Made by a program: the position numbers and the translations under genes. 64,000 nucleotides of DNA from NCBI GenBank assembly GCA_029721435.1, contig CM056583.1, positions 71,418,120 to 71,482,119 on the forward strand, read 5' to 3'. Position 1 is the stretch's first letter; the number at the start of each line of letters is the position of its first letter. The notes beneath the pieces were generated by a model, which saw only the letters and a list, made by a program, of their open reading frames with translations, ran no database searches and was not told the DNA's origin. The stretch is from Gymnothorax reevesii (Eukaryota; Chordata; Actinopteri; Anguilliformes; Muraenidae). Shown piece by piece: positions 33,509 through 47,937 of this stretch.

Positions 33509-35193
33509 ATTAAAGCTGCAAGCAGCGTTGGGACGGGTCCTCGCCGACCTGCGCACGTCGAAACGGGGGCGAGACGCCCACCCGCGCATGTCGAAAGGGG
33601 GGCGAGACGCGTTCGAGCGATGTCGGGCATTGTGATTCGTGGAACAGTACGAGATAGTGAGAAATGTTTTATGTTGAGTTGAGTGCAAACCCCTTCACTG
33701 CAAGAGATTTTTGTTTTGAATAATGGAGCTATGAGCCATGGAACCTGGTCAAAGTATCTGAAGCACATTTAATCACTGGTGTGTATTGTGAAATCTTCCC
33801 CCATGCATGAACTTAGTGAAGGGAGATGATCCGTGGGCTCCAACTGCTACCCGGTGGACAATTGTGTAGTAGCACCCAGAAATACATGGAAATCAAAAAA
33901 GATCAAGAAATTAATAAATGCTTCTTCTACGTAAATCCTAGAAAGCTGAGATTTTGGGAGCATGTTCCCTGAACACAGACAAAAGTTTCATACGCTGCAA
34001 CTTATGGTGAATTCAGAAGTGCGTCACTCTATATTTTTCAAAATATGAATATTCATAACATATTAATATCTCCAGAAATATTAATAGGAATTGTTCCATG
34101 CTTGGCAGTTTGTGTGTACACATGGAGCTTATGAAGTCTACCAAAGGACATTTTGATACAATAAACGGTTTGTTCACAGTAAGAAATTATGTGATACTGT
34201 ACAGCATATGATGAACATAACATTTTTTATTTCAAGAAGTCTTCATTGGATTTTCACGAAATCAAGTGAGAATATCTGTCATGGTACAGCAATGATGTGT
34301 GTTTTTTTTCAGAATTTTTAAACATTGCGTCAGGGCGTGGTGAAAGCAAAAGTGCCATTTTGGAGGATTTAGGTGGCGCTAGAGAGCCATTTTGTGCCTT
34401 TGGTGAAGAATTTTGGGATAAGAGATATGTTTGTTGCCTGTAAGAATTTACTGCAAAATTTTGTTCGTTTTTGACCATGTTTAAGCGGTTAAATTAATGT
34501 TGGAAATGGCGTATGCATCGGGAAAAGGCAGTGAAAGTGGCTGCGGACCCCATCTTTGACGCCTCATAAAATCCAGACCGTAGGACTTTTGAAAAAGTTG
34601 TACAGTAGTTTTCATCGGAAGAGTGTGCTGTGTCATCTATTAGCATTTGGGGTCGATACGATGAACGCCCTAGGAGGAGTTCGCGTTTGTTCGAGGGCAC
34701 ATTTTGGCCAAATTTAGGGGAAAATGCAAATTTTGATATGCAAATTGCGGACTTCCTGTTTGATTTAGGTAATAGGTGTCGATTGTTCATTTTTAGGCCT
34801 TGATGAGATGAACAATATAGTGTTGGTTGCATCTCTCTATGACTTTCCTACCGGGCGTGGTGGCCCTCTAAAGGCCAGTAAAAAGTGCCTTGGTGGCGCT
34901 AGAGAGCCATTTTGTGACCTATGGGGAGAATTTTTTCATTTTATCAAATTTTTCGCCAGACCGGACGAGCGTGCCGATTTTGGTGAGTTTTTGAGCATGT
35001 TTAGGGGGTCAAATTTGAGCGCAAAGAGGCGTAAGAAGAAATAAAGAATAATAATAATAAGAAACACGAGAAAAACAATAGGGTCCTCTCCAAGGCCCTG
35101 CAGGCCTGGAGGCTCGGACCCTAATAATAAGAAACACGACAAAAACAATAGGGTCCTCTCCAAGGCCCTGCAGGCCTGGAGGCTCGGACCCTA
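33509..35193 (+). repeat. Array unit 15 (1685 bp, type a-I)
   Basis: Two type B palindromes at 35080-35122 and 35150-35192. Confidence 0.95.
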
Positions 35194-36749
35194 ATTAAAG
35201 CTGCAAGCAGCGTTGGGGCGGGTCCTCGCCCACCGGTGCATGTCGAAACGGGGGCGAGACGCCCACCCGCGCATGTCGAAAGGGGGGCGAGACGCGTTGG
35301 AGCGATGTCGAGCATTGTGATTCGTTGAACAGTACGAGATAGTGGGAAATCTTTTATTTTGAGTTGAGTGCAAACCCCTTCACTGCAAGAGATTTTTGTT
35401 TTGAATAACGGAGCTATGAGCCATGGAACCTGGTCAAAGTATCTGGAGCACATTTAATCACTGGTGTGTATTGTGAAATCTGCCCCCATGCATGAACTTA
35501 GTGAAGGGAGATGATCCGTGGGCTCCAACTGCCACCCGGTGGACAATTGTGTAGTAGCACACAGAAATACATGGAAATCAATGAAAATCAAGAAATTAAT
35601 AAATGCTTCTTCTACGTAAATCCTAGAAAGCTGAGATTTTGGGAGCATGTTCCCTGAACACAGACAAAAGTTTCATACGCTGCAACTTATGGTGAATTCA
35701 GAAGTGCGTCACTCTATATTTTTCAAAATATGAATATTCATAACATATTAATATCTCCAGAAATATTCATAGAAATTGTTCCATGCTTGGCAGTTTGTCT
35801 GTACCCATGGAGCTTATGAAATCTACCAAAGGACATTTTGATACAATAAACGGTTTGTTCACAGTAAGAAATTATGTGATACTGTACAGCATATGATGAA
35901 CATAACATTTTTTATTTCAAAAAGTCTTCATTCGATTTTCACGAAATCATGTGAGAATATCTGTCATGGTACAGCAATGATGTGTGATTTTTTTCAGAAT
36001 TTTTAAACATTGCGTCCGGGCGTGGTGTAAGCAAAAGTGCCATTTTGGAGGATTTAGGTGGCGCTAGAGAGCCATTTTGTGCCTTTGGTGAAGAATTTTG
36101 GGATAAGACATATGTTTGTTGCCTGTAAGAATTTACTGCAAAATTTTGTTCGTTTTTGACCATGTTTAAGCGGTTAAATTAATGTTGGAAATTGCGTATG
36201 CATCGGGAAAAGGCAGTCAAAGTGGCTGCGGACCCCATCTTTGACGCCTCATAAAATCCAAACCGTAGGACTTTTGAAAAAGTTGTACAGTAGTTTTCAT
36301 CGGAAGAGTGTGCTGTGTCATCTATTAGCATTTGGGGTCGATACGATGAACGCCCTAGGAGGAGTTCGCGTTTGTTCGAGGGCAAATTTTGGCCAAATTT
36401 AGGGGAAAATGCAAATTTTGATATGCAAATAGCGGACTTCCTGTTTGATTTAGGTAATAGGTGTCGATTGTTCATTTTTAGGCCTTGATGAGAAGAACAA
36501 TATAGTGTTGGTTGCATCTCTCTAGGACTTTCCTACCGGGCGTGGTGGCCCTCTAAAGGCCAGTAAAAAGTGCCTTGGTGGCGCTAGAGAGCCATTTTGT
36601 GACCTATGGGGAGAGTTTTTTCATTTTATCAAATTTTTCGCCAGACCTGACGAGCGTGCCGATTTTGGTGAGTTTTTGAGCATGTTTAGGGGGTCAAATT
36701 CAAGCTCAAAGAGGCGTAAGAAAAAACAAAGAAACAAAGAATAATAATA
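35194..36749 (+). repeat. Array unit 16 (1556 bp, type a-I)
   Basis: Belongs to a near-identical trio with units 26 and 31, all 1556 bp, sharing TCATTCGATTTTCACG, GCGTCCGGGCG and GAGAAGAACAATATAG. No cassette at its right junction. Confidence 0.95.
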
Positions 36750-38297
36750 ATTAAAGCTGCAAGCAGCGTTGGGGCGGGTCCTCGCCCACCCGCGCATGTC
36801 GAAACGGGGGCGAGACGCCCACCCGTGCATGTCGAAAGGGGGGCGAGACGCGTTCCAGCGATGTCGAGCATTGTGATTCGTTGGACAGTACGAGATAGTG
36901 GGAAATCTTTTATGTTGAGTTGAGTGCAAACCCCTTCACTGCAAGAGATTTTTGTTTTGAATAATGGAGCTATGAGCCATGGAACCTGGTCAAAGTATCT
37001 GAAGCACATGTAATCACTGGTGTGTATTGTGAAATCTTCCCCCATGCATAAAGTTAGTGGAGGGAGATGATCAGTGGGCTCCAACTGCCACCCGGTGGAC
37101 AATTGTGTAGTAGCACACAGAAATACATGGAAATCAATAAAAATCAAGAAATTAATAAATGCTTCTTCTACGTAAATCCTGGAAAGCTGAGATTTTGGGA
37201 GCATGTTCCCTGAACACAGACAAAAGTTTCATACGCTGCAACTTATGGTGAATTCAGAAGTGCGTCACTCTATATTTTTCAAAATATGAATATTCATAAC
37301 ATATTAATATCTCCAGAAATATTCATAGAAATAGTTCCATGCTTGGCAGTTTGTCTGTACACATAGAGCTTATGAAGTCTACCAAAGGACATTTTGATAC
37401 AATAAACGGTTTGTTCACAGTAAGAAAATATGTGATACTGTACAGCATATGATGAACATAACATATTTTATTTCAAGAAGTCTTCATTGGATTTTCACGA
37501 AATCAAGTGAGAATATCTGTCATGGTACAGCAATGATGTGTGATTTTTTTCAGAATTTTTAAACATTGCGTCAGGGCGTGGTGTAAGCAAAAGTGCCATT
37601 TTGGAGGATTTAGGTGGCGCTAGAGAGCCATTTTGTGCCTTTGGTGAAGAATTTTGGGATAAGAGATATGTTTGTTGCCTGTAAGAATTTACTGCAAAAT
37701 TTTGTTCGTTTTTGACCATGTTTAAGCGGTGAAATTAATGTTGGAAATTGCGTATGCATCGGGAAAAGCCAGTGAAAGTGGCTGCGGACCCCATCTTTGA
37801 CGCCTCATAAAATCCAAACGGTAGGACTTTTGAAAAAGTTGTACAGTAGTTTTCATCGGAAGAGTGTGCTGTGTCATCTATTAGCATTTGGGGTCGATAC
37901 GATGAACGCCCTAGGAGGAGTTCGCGTTTGTTCGAGGGCAAATTTTGGCCAAATTTAGGGTGAAATGCAAATGTTGATATGCAAATTGCGGGCTTCCTGT
38001 TTGATTTAGGTAATAGGTGTCGATTGTTCATTTTTAGGCCTTGATGAGATGAACAATATAGTGTTGGTTCCATCTCTCTATGACTTTCCTACCGGGCGTG
38101 GTGGCCCTCTAAAGGCCAGTAAAAAGTGCCTTGGTGGCGCTAGAGAGCCATTTTGTGACCTATGGGGAGAATTTTTTCATTTTATCAAATTTTTCGCCAG
38201 GCCGGACGAGTGTACCAATTTTGGTGAGTTTTTGAGCATGTTTAGGGGGTCAAATTTGAGCGCAAAGAGGCGTAAGAAGAAACAAAGAATAATAATA
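36750..38297 (+). repeat. Array unit 17 (1548 bp, type a-I)
   Basis: Near-identical to unit 29, sharing CATAAAGTTAGTGGAGGG, GATCAGTGGGC and AACATATTTTATTTC. No cassette. Confidence 0.95.
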
Positions 38298-39999
38298 ATT
38301 AAAGCTGCAAGCAGCGTTGGGACGGGTCCTCGCCCACCCGCGCACGTCGAAACGGGGGCGAGATGCCCACCCGTGCATGTGGAAAGGGGGGCGAGACGCG
38401 TTGGAGCGATGTCGAGCATTGTGATTCGTTGAACAGTACGAGATAGTGGGAAATCTTTTATTTTGAGTTGAGTGCAAACCCCTTTACTGCAAGAGATTTT
38501 TGTCTTGAATATTGGAGCTATGAGCCATGGAACCTGGTCAAAGTATCTGAAGCACATTTAATCACTGGTGTGTATTGTGAAATCTTCCCCCATGCATGAA
38601 CTTAGTGAAGGGAGATGAGCCGTGTCATCCTATTGCACCCGGTGGACAGAATGTGTAGCAGCACAGAGAAAAACATGGAAAATCAATAATAATCAAGAAA
38701 TTAATAAATGCTTCTTCTACGTAAATTCTAGAGAGCTGATATTTTGGGAGCATGTTCCCTGAGCACAGACAAAAGTTTGATACCCTGCAACTTATGGTGA
38801 ATTCAGAAGTGCGTCACTCTATATTTTTCAAAATATGAATATTCATAACATATTAATATCTCCGGAAATATTCATAGAAATTGTTCCATGCTTGGCAGTT
38901 TGTTTGTACACATGGAGCTTATGAAGTCTACCAAAGGACATTTTGATACAATTAACGGTTTGTTAACAGTAAGAAATTATGTGATACTGTACAGCATATT
39001 ATGAACATAACATTTTTTATTTCAAGAATTCTTCATTGGATTTTCACGAAATCAAGTGAGAATATTTGTCATGGTACAGCAATGATGTGTGATTTTTTTC
39101 AGAATTTTTAAACATTGCGTCAGGCCGTGGTGTAAGCAAAAGTGCCATTTTGGAGGATTTAGGTGGCGCTAGAGAGCCATTTTGTGCCTTTGGTGAAAAA
39201 TTTTGGGATAAGAGATATGTTTGTTGCCTGTAAGAATTTACTGCAAAATTTTGTTCGTTTTTGACCATGTTTAAGCGGTAAAAATAATGTTGGAAATTGC
39301 GTATGCATCGGGAGAAGGCAGTGAAAGTGGCTGCGGACCCCATCTTTGACGCCTCGTAAAATCGAAACGGTAGGACTTTTGAAAAAGTTGTACAGTAGTT
39401 TTCATCGGAAGAGTGTGCTGTGTCATCTATTAGCATTTGGGGTTGATACAATGAACGCCCCGAGAGGAGTTCGCGTTTGTTCGAGGGCAAATTTTGGGCA
39501 AATTTTGGGTGAAATGCAAATTTTGATATGCAAATTGCGGACTTCCTGTTTGATTTAGGTAATAGGTGTCGATTGTTCATTTTTAGGCCTTGATGAGATG
39601 AACAATATAGTGTTGGTTGCATCTCTCTATGACTTTCCTACCGTGCGTGGTGGCCCTCTAAAGGCCAGTAAAAAGTGCCTTGGTGGCGCTAGAGAGCCAT
39701 TTTGTGACCTATGGGGAGAATGTTTTCATTTTATCGAATTTTTCGCCAGACCTGACGAGCGTGCCGATTTTGGTGAGTTTTTGAGCATGTTTAGGGGGTG
39801 AAATTCAAGCTCAAAGAGGCGTAAGAAAAAACAAAGAAACAAAGAAACGAAGAATAATAAGAAACATAGCAGGAACAATAGGGTCCTCTCCGAGGCCTTG
39901 CAGGCCTGGAGGCTCGGACCCTAATAATAATAATAAGAAACATAGCAGGAACAATAGGGTCCTCTCTGAGGCCTTTCAGGCCTCGAGGCTCGGACCCTA
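38298..39999 (+). repeat. Array unit 18 (1702 bp, type b-I)
   Basis: Related to units 3 and 4. Two cassettes: a hybrid A/B palindrome at 39880-39922 and a type A one at 39956-39998. Confidence 0.95.
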
Positions 40000-41547
40000 A
40001 TTAAAGCTGCAAGCAGCGTTGGGGCGGGTCCTCGCCCACCGGTGCATGTCGAAACGGGGGCGAGACGCCTACCCGTGCATGTTGAAAGGGGGGCGAGACG
40101 CGTTCGAGCGCTGTCGAGCATTGTCATGTGTTGGACAGTACGAGATAGTGGGAAATCTTTTATGTTGAGTTGAGTGCAAACCCCTTCACTGCAAGAGATT
40201 TTTGTTTTGAATAATGGAGCTATGAGCCATGGAACCTGGATCAAGTATCTGAAGCACATTTAATCACTGGTGTGTATTGTGAAATCTTCCCCCATGCATG
40301 AACTTAGTGAAGGGAGATGATCCGTGGGCTCCAACTGCCACCCGGTGGACAAATGTGTAGTAGCACAGAGAAATACATGGAAATCAATAAAAATCAAGAA
40401 ATTAATGAATGCTTCTTCTACGTAAATCCTAGAAAGCTGAGATTTTTGGAGCATGTTCCCTGAACACAGACAAAAGTTTCATACGCTGCAACTTATGGTG
40501 AATTCAGAAGTGCGTCACTCTATATTTTTCAAAATATGAATATCCATAACATATTAATAACAACAGAAATATACATAGAAATTGATCCATGCACGGCAGT
40601 TTGTCAGAACACAAGGAGCTTATGAAGTGTACCAAAGGACATTTTGATACAAAAAACGGTTTGTTCACAGTGAGAAATTAAGTGATACTGTACAGCATAT
40701 TATGAACATAACATTTTTTATTTCAAGAAGTCTTCATTGGATTTTCACGAAATCAAGTGAGAATATCTGTCATGGTACAGCATTGATGTGTGATTTTTTT
40801 CAGAGTTTTTAAACATTGCGTCAGGCCGTGGTGTAAGCCGAAGTGCAATTTAGGAGGATTTAGGTGGCGCTAGAGAGCCATTTTGTGCCTTTGGTGAAGA
40901 ATTTTGGGATAAGAGAAATGTTTGTTGCCTGTAAGAATTTACTGCAAAATTTTGTTCGTTTTTGACCATGTTTAAGCGGTTAAAATAATGTTGGAAATTG
41001 CGTATGCTTCGGGAAAAGGCAGTCAAAGTGGCTGCGGACCCCATCTTTGACGCCTCATAAAATCCAAACCGTAGGACTTTTGAAAAAGTTGTACAGTAGT
41101 TTTCATCGGAAGAGTGTGCTTTGTCATCTTTTAGCTTTTGGGGTTGATACGATGAACGCCCCGAGAGGAGTTCGCGTTTGTTCGAGGGCAAATTTTGGCC
41201 AAATTTAGGGTGAAATGCAAATTTTGATATGCAAATTGCGGACTTCCTGTTTGATTTAGGTAATAGGTGTCGATTGTTCATTTTTAGGCCTTGATGAGAT
41301 GAACAATATAGTGTTGGTTGCATCTCTCTAGGACTTTCCTACCGGGCGTGGTGGCCCTCTAAAGGCCAGTAAAAAGTGCCTTGGTGGCGCTAGAGAGCCA
41401 TTTTGTGACCTATGGGGAGAATTTTTTCATTTTATCAAATTTTTCGCCAGACCTGACGAGCGTGCCGATTTTGGTGAGTTTTTGAGCATGTTTAGGGGGT
41501 CAAATTTGAGCGCAAAGAGGCGTAAGAAGAAACAAAGAATAATAATA
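40000..41547 (+). repeat. Array unit 19 (1548 bp, type a-I, diverged centre)
   Basis: Relative of unit 11, with private changes near 40545-40620 (ATTAATAACAACAGAAATAT). No cassette. Confidence 0.93.
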
Positions 41548-43090
41548 ATTAAAGCTGCAAGCAGCGTTGGGGCGGGTCCTCGCCCACCGGTGCATGTCGA
41601 AACGGGGGCGAGACGCCCACCCGTGCATGTCGAAACAGGGGCGAGACGCGTTCGAGCGATGTCGAGCATTGTCATTCGTTGGACAATACGAGATAGTGGG
41701 AAATGTTTTATGTTAATTGAGTGCAAACCCCTTTACTGAAAGAGATTTTTGTTTTGAATATTGGAGCTATGAGCCATGGAACCTGGTCAAAGTATCTGAA
41801 GCACATTTAATCACTGCTGTGTATTGTGTAATCTTCTCCCATGCACGAACTTAGTGCAGGGAGATGATCCGTGGGCTCCAACTGCCACCCGGTGGACAAT
41901 TGTGTCGTAGCACAGAGAAATCCATGGAAATCAATGAAAATCAAGAAATGAATAAATGCTTCTACTACGTAAATCCTAGAAAGCTGAGATTTTGGGAGCA
42001 TGTTCCCTGAACACAGACAAAAGTTTCATACGCTGCAACTTATGGTGAATTCAGAAGTGCGTCACTCTATATTTTTGAAAATATGAATATTCATAACATG
42101 TTAATATCTCAAGAAAAATTCATTCAAATGGTACCATACTTGGCACATAGTTTCTGCAAATGAAGATTATAAAGTATACCAAAGATCATTGTGATCCGAT
42201 CAACGGTTTGTCCATAGCAAGAGAAAATGTATTACTGTACAGTGTATTATGTACATAATATTTTATTTCTCAAAGAATCTTCAATGAATTTTCACGAAAT
42301 CATGTCACAGTACAGGGCATTGTACAGCAATGATGGTTGAATTTTTTCAGAATTTTATGACATTGCGTCAGGCCGTGGTGAAAGCAAAAGTGCCATTTTG
42401 GAGGACTTAGGTGGCGCTAGAGAGCCATTTTGTGCCTTTGGTGGAGAATTCTGAGATAAGAAATATGGTTGTAGCCTCTAAAACTTAACTGCAAAATTTC
42501 ATTTGTTTTTGAGCATGTTTAAGGGGTTAAAATAATGTTGGAACTTGCTTATGCATCGGAAAAAGGCAGTCAAAGTGGCTGCGGACCCCATCTTTGACGC
42601 CTCGTAAAATGTGAACCGTAGGACTTTTGATAAAGTTGTACAGTAGTTTTCATCGGAAGAGGATGCTTTGTCATCTACTAGCTTTTGGGGTTGATACAAT
42701 GAACGCCCCGAGAGGAGTTCGCGTTTGTTCGAGGGCAAATTTGGGCCAAATTTAGGGGAAAATGGACATTTTGATATGCAAATTGCGGACTCCCTGTTCG
42801 ATTTAGGTCAAGGGTGTCCCCTTGGCATTTTTAGGTCTTGATGAGATGAACAATATAGTGTTGGTTCCATCTCTCTATGACTTTCCTACCGGTCGTGGTG
42901 GCCCTCTAAGTGCCGAAAAAAAGTTTGTTGGTGGCGCTAGAGAGCCATTTTTTCACTGATAGGGATATTTTTTTCATTTTATAAAATTTTTCGCCAGACC
43001 TAAGGTGCACGCCAATTTTGGTGAGTTTTGGAGCATGTTTAGGGGGTCAAATTTAAGCTCAAAGAGGCGTCGGAAAAAAGAATAATAATA
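41548..43090 (+). repeat. Array unit 20 (1543 bp, type a-IV)
   Basis: The shortest unit, with a type IV centre (AAGAAAAATTCATTCAAATG) and a diverged right end. No cassette. Confidence 0.92.
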
Positions 43091-44703
43091 ATTAAAGCTG
43101 CAAGCAGCGTTGGGACGGGTCCTCGCCCACCCGCGCACGTCGAAACGGGGGCGAGACGCCCACCCGCGCATGTCGAAAGGGGGGCGAGACGCGTTCGAGC
43201 GATGTCGAGCATTGTGATTCGTTGGACAGTACGAGATAGTGGGAAATCTTTTATGTTGAGTTGAGTGCAAACCCCTTCACTGCAAGAGATTTTTGTTTTG
43301 AATAATGGAGCTATGAGGCATGGAACCTGGTCAAAGTATCTGAAGCACATTTAATCACTGGTGTGTATTGTGAAATCTTCCCCCATGCATGAACTTAGTG
43401 AAGGGAGATGATCCGTGGGCTCCAACTGCCACCCGGTGGACAATTGTGTAGTAGCACAGAGAAATACATGGAAATCAAGAGAAATCAAGAAATTAATAAA
43501 TGCTTCTTCTACGTGAATCCTAGAAAGCTGAGATTTTGGGAGCATGTTCCCTGAACACAGACAAAAGTTTCATACGCTGCAACTTATGGTGAATTCAGAA
43601 GTGCGTCACTCTATATTTTTCAAAATATGAATATTCATAACATATTCATATGTCAATAAATATTCATTGAAATTGAACCATGCTCGGTAGTTTGTCTGTA
43701 CACATGGAGCTTATGAATTGTACCAAAGGACATTTTGATACGATAAACGGTTTGTCCACAGTAAGAAATAATGTGATACTGTGCAGCATATTATGAATAT
43801 AACATTTTTTATTTCAAAAAGTTTTCATTGGATTTTCACGAAATCAAGTGAAATTTTAGGGCATACTACAGCAATGATGTGTGATTTTTTTCAGAATTTT
43901 TAGACATTGCGACAGGCCGTGGTGTAAGCAAAAGTGCTATTTTTGAGGATTTAGGTGGCGCTAGAGAGCCATTTTGTGTGTTGGGTGGAGAGTTTTCAAA
44001 GAGTAAATATCTTTGAAGCCACAATGAATTATCTGCAAAATATGGTTTGTTTTTGAGCATGTTTAAGGGGTCAGATTTAGGTTGGAAATTGCACACGCAT
44101 CGAAAAAAGGCTGTCAAAGTGGCTGCGGACCCCAACTTTGACGCCTCATAAAATCGAAACGGTAGGACTTTTGAAAAAGTTGTACAGTAGTTTTCATCGG
44201 AAGAGTCTGCTGTGTCATCTATTAGCATTTGGGGTCGATACGATGAACGCCCTAGGAGGAGTTCGCATTTGTTCGAAGGCAAATTTTGGCCAAATTTAGG
44301 GGAAAATGCAAATTTTGATATGCAAATTGCGGACTTCCTGTTTGATTTCGGTAATAAGTGTCGATTGTTCATTTTTAGGCCTTGATGAGATGAACAATAT
44401 AGTGTTGGTTGCATCTCTCTATGACTTTCCTACCGGGCGTGGCGGCCCTCTAAAGGCCAGTAAAAAGTGCCTTGGTGGCGCTAGAGAGCCATTTTGTGAC
44501 CTATGGGGATAATTTTTTCATTTTATCAAATTTTTCGCCAGACCTGAGGAGTGTACCAATTTTGGTGAGTTTTTGAGCATGTTTAGGGGGTCAAATTTGA
44601 GCGCAAAGTGGCGTATAGAGAAAGAAACAAAGAATAAAAAGAAACACGACAAAAACAATAGGGTCCTCTCCAAGGCCCTGCAGGCCTGGAGGCTCGGACC
44701 CTA
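43091..44703 (+). repeat. Array unit 21 (1613 bp, type a-III)
   Basis: Near-copy of unit 7 over most of its length but ends differently, with one type B palindrome at 44660-44702. Confidence 0.93.
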
Positions 44704-46387
44704 ATTAAAGCTGCAAGCAGCGTTGGGGCGGGTCCTCGCCCACCGGCGCATGTCGAAACGGGGGCGAGACGCCCACCCGTGCATGTCGAAACGGGGGCGA
44801 GACGCGTTCGAGCGATGTCGAGCATTGTCATTCGTTGGACAGTACGAGATAGTGGGAAATCTTTTATGTTGATTTGAGTGCAAACCCCTTCACTGCAAGA
44901 GAATTTTGTTTTGAATAATGGAGCTATGAGCCATGGAACCTGGTCAAAGTATCTGAAGCACATTTAATCACTGGTGTGTACTGTGAAATCTTCCCCCATG
45001 CATGAACTTAGTGAAGGGAGATGATCCGTGGGCTCCAACTGCCACCCGGTGGACAGAATGTGTAGCTGCACATAGAAAAACATGGGAAATCAAAAATAAT
45101 CAAGAAATTAATAAATGCTTCTTCTACGTAAATCCTAGAAAGCTGAGATTTTGGGAGCATGTTCCCTGAACACAGACAAAAGTTTCATACGCTGCAACTT
45201 ATGGTGAATTCAGAAGTGCGTCACTCTATATTTTTCAAAATATGAATATTCATAACATATACATATCTCCAAAAATATTCATTGAAATTGTACCATGCTC
45301 GGCAGTTTGTCTGTACACATGGAGCTTATGAAGTGTACCAAAGGACATTTTGATACGAGAAACGGTTTGTTCACAGTAAGAAATTATGTGATACTGTACA
45401 GCATATGATGAACATAACATTTTTTATTTCAAGAAGTCTTCATTGGATTTTTACGAAATTAGGTGAGAATATCTGTCATGGTACAGCAATGATGTGTGAT
45501 TTTTTTCAAAATTTTTAAACATTGCGTCAGGGCGTGGTGTAAGCAAAAGTGCCATTTTGGAGGATTTAGGTGGCGCTAGAGAGCCATTTTGTGCCTTTGG
45601 TGAAGAATTTTGGGATAAGAGATATGTTTGTTGCCTGTAAGAATTTACTGCAAAATTTTGTTCGTTTTTGACCATGTTTAAGCGCTGAAAATAATGTTGG
45701 AAATTGCGTATGCATCGGAAAAAGGCAGTCAAAGTGGCTGCGGACCCCATCTTTGACGCCTCATAAAATCCAAACCGTAGGACTTTTGAAAAAGTTGTAC
45801 AGTAGTTTTTATCGGAAGAATGTGCTTTGTCATCTATTAGCATTTGGGGTCGATACGATGAACGGCCTAGGAGGAGTTCGCGTTTGTTCGAGGGCAAATT
45901 TTGGCCAAATTTAGGGGAAAATGCATATTTTGATATGCAAATTGCGGACTTCCTGTTCGATTTCGGTAATAGGTGTCGATTGTTCATTTTTAGTCCTTGA
46001 TGAGATGAACAATACAGTGTTGGTTGCATCTCTCTATGACTTTCCTACCGGGCGTGGTGGCCCTCTAAAGGCCAGTAAAAAGTGCCTTGGTGGCGCTAGA
46101 GAGCCATTTTGTGACCTATGGGGAGAGTTTTTTCATTTTATCAAATTTTTCGCCAGACCTGACGAGCGTGCCGATTTTGGTGAGTTTTTGAGCATGTTTA
46201 GGGGGTCAAATTTGAGCTCAAAGAGGCGTCGGAAGAAACAAAGAATAAGAAACACGAGAAATACAATAGGGTCCTCTCCAAGGCCTTGCAGGCCTGGAGG
46301 CTCGGACCCTAATAATAATAATAAGAAACATAGCAGGAACAATAGGGTCCTCTCTGAGGCCTTTCAGGCCTCGAGGCTCGGACCCTA
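44704..46387 (+). repeat. Array unit 22 (1684 bp, a/b hybrid)
   Basis: Starts as variant a (GGGCTCCAACTGCC) and switches to b (ACAGAATGTGTAGC) within 20 bp. Two cassettes: B-like at 46268-46310 and A at 46344-46386. Confidence 0.93.
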
Positions 46388-47937
46388 ATTAAAGCTGCAA
46401 GCAGCGTTGGGGCGGGTCCTCGCCCACCCGCGCATGTCGAAACGGGGGCGAGACGCCCACCCGTGCATGTCGAAAGGGGGGCGAGACGCGTTCGAGCGAT
46501 GTCGAGCATGGTCATTCGTTGGACAGTACGAGATAGTGGGAAATCTTTCATGTTGAGTTGAGTGCAAACCCCTTTACTGCAAGAGATTTTTGTCTTGAAT
46601 ATTGGAGCTATGAGCCATGGAACCTGGGCAAAGTATCTGAAGCACATTTAATCACTGGTGTGTATTGTGAAATCTTCCCCCATGCATGAACTTAGTGAAG
46701 GGAGATGAGCCGTGTCATCCTATTGCCACCCGGTGGACAGAATGTGTAGCTGCACATAGAAAAACATGGAAAATAAATAATAATCAAGAAATTAATAAAT
46801 GCTTCTTCTACGTAAATTCTAGAGAGCTGATATTTTGGGAGCATGTTCCCTGAACACAGACAAAAGTTTGATACCCTGCAACTTATGGTGAATTCAGAAG
46901 TGCGTCACTCTATATTTTTCAAAATATGAATATTCATAACATATTAATATCTCCAGAAATATTCATAGAAATTGTTCCATGCTTGGCAGTTTGTCTGTAC
47001 ACATGGAGCTTATGAAGTCTACCAAAGGACATTTTGATACAATTAACGGTTTGTTCACAGTAAGAAATTATGTGATACTGTACAGCATATTATGAACATA
47101 ACATTTTTTATTTCAAGAAGTCTTCATTGGATTTTCACGAAATCAAGTGAGAATATCTGTCATGGTACAGCAATGATGTGTGATTTTTTTCTAAATTTTT
47201 AAACATTGCGTCAGGCCGTGGTGTAAGCAAAAGTGCCATTTTGGAGGATATAGGTGGCGCTAGAGAGCCATTTTGTGCCTTTGGTGAAGAATTTTGGGAT
47301 AAGAGATATGTTTGTTGCCTGTAAGAATTTACTGCAAAATTTTGTTCGTTTTTGACCATGTTTAAGCGGTTAAATTAATGTTGGAAATTGCGTATGCATC
47401 GGGAAAAGGCAGTCAAAGTGGCTGCGGACCCCATCTTTGACGCCTCATAAAATCCAAACCGTAGGACTTTTGAAAAAGTTGTACAGTAGTTTTCATCGGA
47501 AGAGTGTGCTGTGTCATCTATTAGCATTTGGGGTCGATACGATGAACGCCCTAGGAGGAGTTCGCGTTTGTTCGAGGGCAAATTTTGGCCAAATTTAGGG
47601 TGAAATGCAAGTTTTGATATGCAAATTGCGGACTTCCTGTTTGATTTAGGTAATAGGTGTCGATTGTTTATTTTTAGTCCTTGATGAGCTGAACAATATA
47701 GTGTTGGTTGCATCTCTCTATGACTTTCCTACCGGGCGTGGTGGCCCTCTAAAGGCCAGTAAAAAGTGCCTTGGTGGCGCTAGAGAGCCATTTTGTGACC
47801 TATGGGGAGAGTTTTTTCATTTTATCAAATTTTTCGCCAGACCTGACGAGCGTGCCGATTTTGGTGAGTTTTTGAGCATGTTTAGGGGGTCAAATTTGAG
47901 CGCAAAGAGGCGTAAGAAAAAACAAAGAATAATAATA
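46388..47937 (+). repeat. Array unit 23 (1550 bp, type b-I)
   Basis: Near-identical to unit 28, same length, sharing TTTCTAAATTTTTAAAC, GGATATAGGTGG and GATGAGCTGAAC. No cassette. Confidence 0.95.
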
